Of a DNA stretch of 6,144 nt, positions 5,851-6,144 are shown piece after piece (positions within the stretch are counted from its first letter, which is position 1; the number at the start of each line of letters is the position of its first letter). Under the pieces are notes generated by a model that saw nothing but the letters and a program-made list of their open reading frames with translations, was not told the origin of the DNA and ran no database searches. The position numbers and the translations under genes are program-made. This DNA comes from Candidatus Woesearchaeota archaeon (GTDB taxonomy: Archaea; Nanobdellota; Nanobdellia; Woesearchaeales; UBA11716), in NCBI GenBank assembly GCA_013329175.1, contig DUKR01000117.1:1-6144 (forward strand). The letters are read 5' to 3'.

Positions 5851-5858
5851 TATTGGTG

Positions 5859-5870
5859 GTAACCCTTCAC
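5859..5870 (-). promoter_or_regulatory. Shared 12-bp upstream element (CBS gene copy)
   Basis: GTGAAGGGTTAC on the minus strand matches the folD copy at 209-220 in 10 of 12 bases, and ends 8 bases before the TATA-like box. Its first eight bases are also one arm of the dyad at 5863-5909. Confidence 0.4.
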
Positions 5871-5909
5871 CATTATGAAGCCCGCCTGCCTCTATGCAGC
5901 TGTGAAGGG
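5863..5909. repeat. 8-bp perfect dyad upstream of the CBS gene
   Basis: CCCTTCAC (5863-5870) and GTGAAGGG (5902-5909) are exact reverse complements separated by 31 bases. They lie between the 21-bp repeat and the TATA box. Arm centres are 39 bases apart, close to four helical turns, so two protein dimers or a DNA loop could be accommodated. The site lies upstream of the predicted transcription start, so an operator is likelier than an RNA hairpin. Confidence 0.4.
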
Positions 5910-5926
5910 CATCACTCATTGGAAAA

Positions 5927-5947
5927 GGCATTCCCTAAAAGCTCATT
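5927..5947 (-). repeat. 21-bp repeat, copy 2, upstream of the CBS gene
   Basis: Exact reverse complement of 144-164; on the plus strand it begins GGCATTCCCT and ends GCTCATT. Similarity stops sharply at both ends of the 21 bases apart from the ATGAG seven bases further on. With copy 1 it forms an inverted pair enclosing about 5.76 kb and all four genes. Confidence 0.85.
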
Positions 5948-6018
5948 ACCTACAGCTTATTTTGCTTCCGAGCGCTTTATCTCTATTTCCTCCTCCTGCC
6001 TTATGTGAAATTGATGAC
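5948..6018. other. Gap between the 21-bp repeat and the possible RNA; little visible
   Basis: No reading frame of note. CTTTATCT (5975-5982) is a weak TATA-like box on the plus strand; transcription about 27 bases on would begin near 6006, shortly before the possible RNA at 6019. The pyrimidine-rich stretch at 5981-6000 has no clear role. TTGATGA (6011-6017) resembles a C box but no D box follows. Confidence 0.25.
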
Positions 6019-6130
6019 AAAAAATCCGCCGTGCACTGCTGCCCGAGCCCATCCTTCATACCCGATGGTGCAGCACTCAACCTCGCGGCAATGGCTGCAA
6101 CAAAGCCCTGCTACTTGTGGCGGTTTTTTT
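6019..6130 (+). ncRNA. Possible structured RNA of about 110 bases, class unknown
   Basis: The two ends can pair: AAAAAA-T-CCGCC (6019-6030) with GGCGG-TTTTTT (6119-6129), leaving only one T unpaired. Inside, TGCTGC (6037-6042) pairs with GCAGCA (6070-6075), CCATC (6049-6053) with GATGG (6064-6068), and GGCT with AGCC around a 7-base loop (6094-6108). TGCAGC (6069-6074) could instead pair with GCTGCA (6094-6099), so two exclusive folds exist. The plus strand is preferred because the T-tract after the closing helix is longer. I do not recognise it as tRNA, 5S rRNA, SRP RNA or RNase P RNA. The A/T-rich half of the closing helix may just be a bidirectional terminator. Confidence 0.3.
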
Positions 6131-6144
6131 GTTTTCGTTTTTTT
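6124..6144 (+). terminator. T-tract terminator at the right edge
   Basis: Seven Ts (6124-6130), then G, four Ts, CG, and seven Ts to the window end follow the GGCGG half of a helix. The core TTTTTGTTTTCG (6126-6137) is identical to that at 10-21. The tract runs off the edge, so its full length is unknown. Confidence 0.45.

Noticed and set aside
5698..5931. Minus-strand frame overlapping the CBS gene start, beginning near the 21-bp repeat
   Set aside because: It overlaps the promoter and the signal-peptide region in another frame and shows no domain; the CBS frame is much better supported.
144..5947. The inverted 21-bp pair as ends of a transposon
   Set aside because: No transposase or integrase is encoded between them, no target duplication flanks them, and the cargo includes housekeeping folD.
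6011..6017. TTGATGA as the C box of a C/D guide RNA
   Set aside because: The first base departs from the consensus and no CTGA D box follows at usable distance.
6019..6130. tRNA, 5S rRNA or SRP RNA in the right end
   Set aside because: No T-loop GTTCRA, no CCGGAAG-type 5S loop and no SRP helix-8 tetraloop pattern on either strand.
1..6144. CRISPR array, insertion sequence or prophage genes
   Set aside because: No regularly spaced repeats, no cas, transposase or structural phage motifs were seen on either strand.

Overview
The window looks like archaeal chromosome, perhaps from a small-genome (DPANN-type) lineage; the lineage is a guess. The archaeal call rests on a Hel308/Ski2-family helicase domain, T-tract terminators and AT-rich TATA-like boxes about 26-30 bases upstream of the best start codon of all four genes, the arrangement expected for leaderless archaeal mRNAs. 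In each case this start lies inside the longest possible reading frame and gives the better protein N-terminus.

Layout: a non-coding left end (1-266) with T-tracts, one copy of a 21-bp repeat and the folD promoter; folD (267-1118, +); a convergent Hel308-type helicase fragment (1170-1835, -) that stops after the first RecA domain; a divergent promoter region (1836-1988); a large UvrD/Rep-type helicase (1989-4085, +) carrying RecQ-type accessory domains at both ends; a convergent membrane protein with a secreted ectodomain, one membrane helix and four cytoplasmic CBS domains (4104-5816, -); and a non-coding right end (5817-6144) with the CBS gene promoter, the second copy of the 21-bp repeat in inverted orientation, and a possible structured RNA ending in a T-tract.

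No operon is visible: the four genes alternate in strand. folD provides one-carbon folate chemistry. The two helicases share a divergent promoter region and both belong to families used in fork repair and recombination. The CBS protein looks like an energy or nucleotide sensor linked to an exterior domain. The least expected link is between the outermost genes: folD and the CBS gene have matching upstream regions (an exact 21-bp element, then a 12-bp element matching at 10 positions, then CATATATA), in the same order and orientation relative to each gene. This suggests a shared regulator or a duplicated promoter.

The strongest candidates for something new are that shared upstream module, the RQC-UvrD-HRDC helicase that appears to lack subdomain 2B, the CBS receptor-like protein, and the Hel308 gene cut at a domain boundary. 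All family assignments come from reading motifs; no database search was run.
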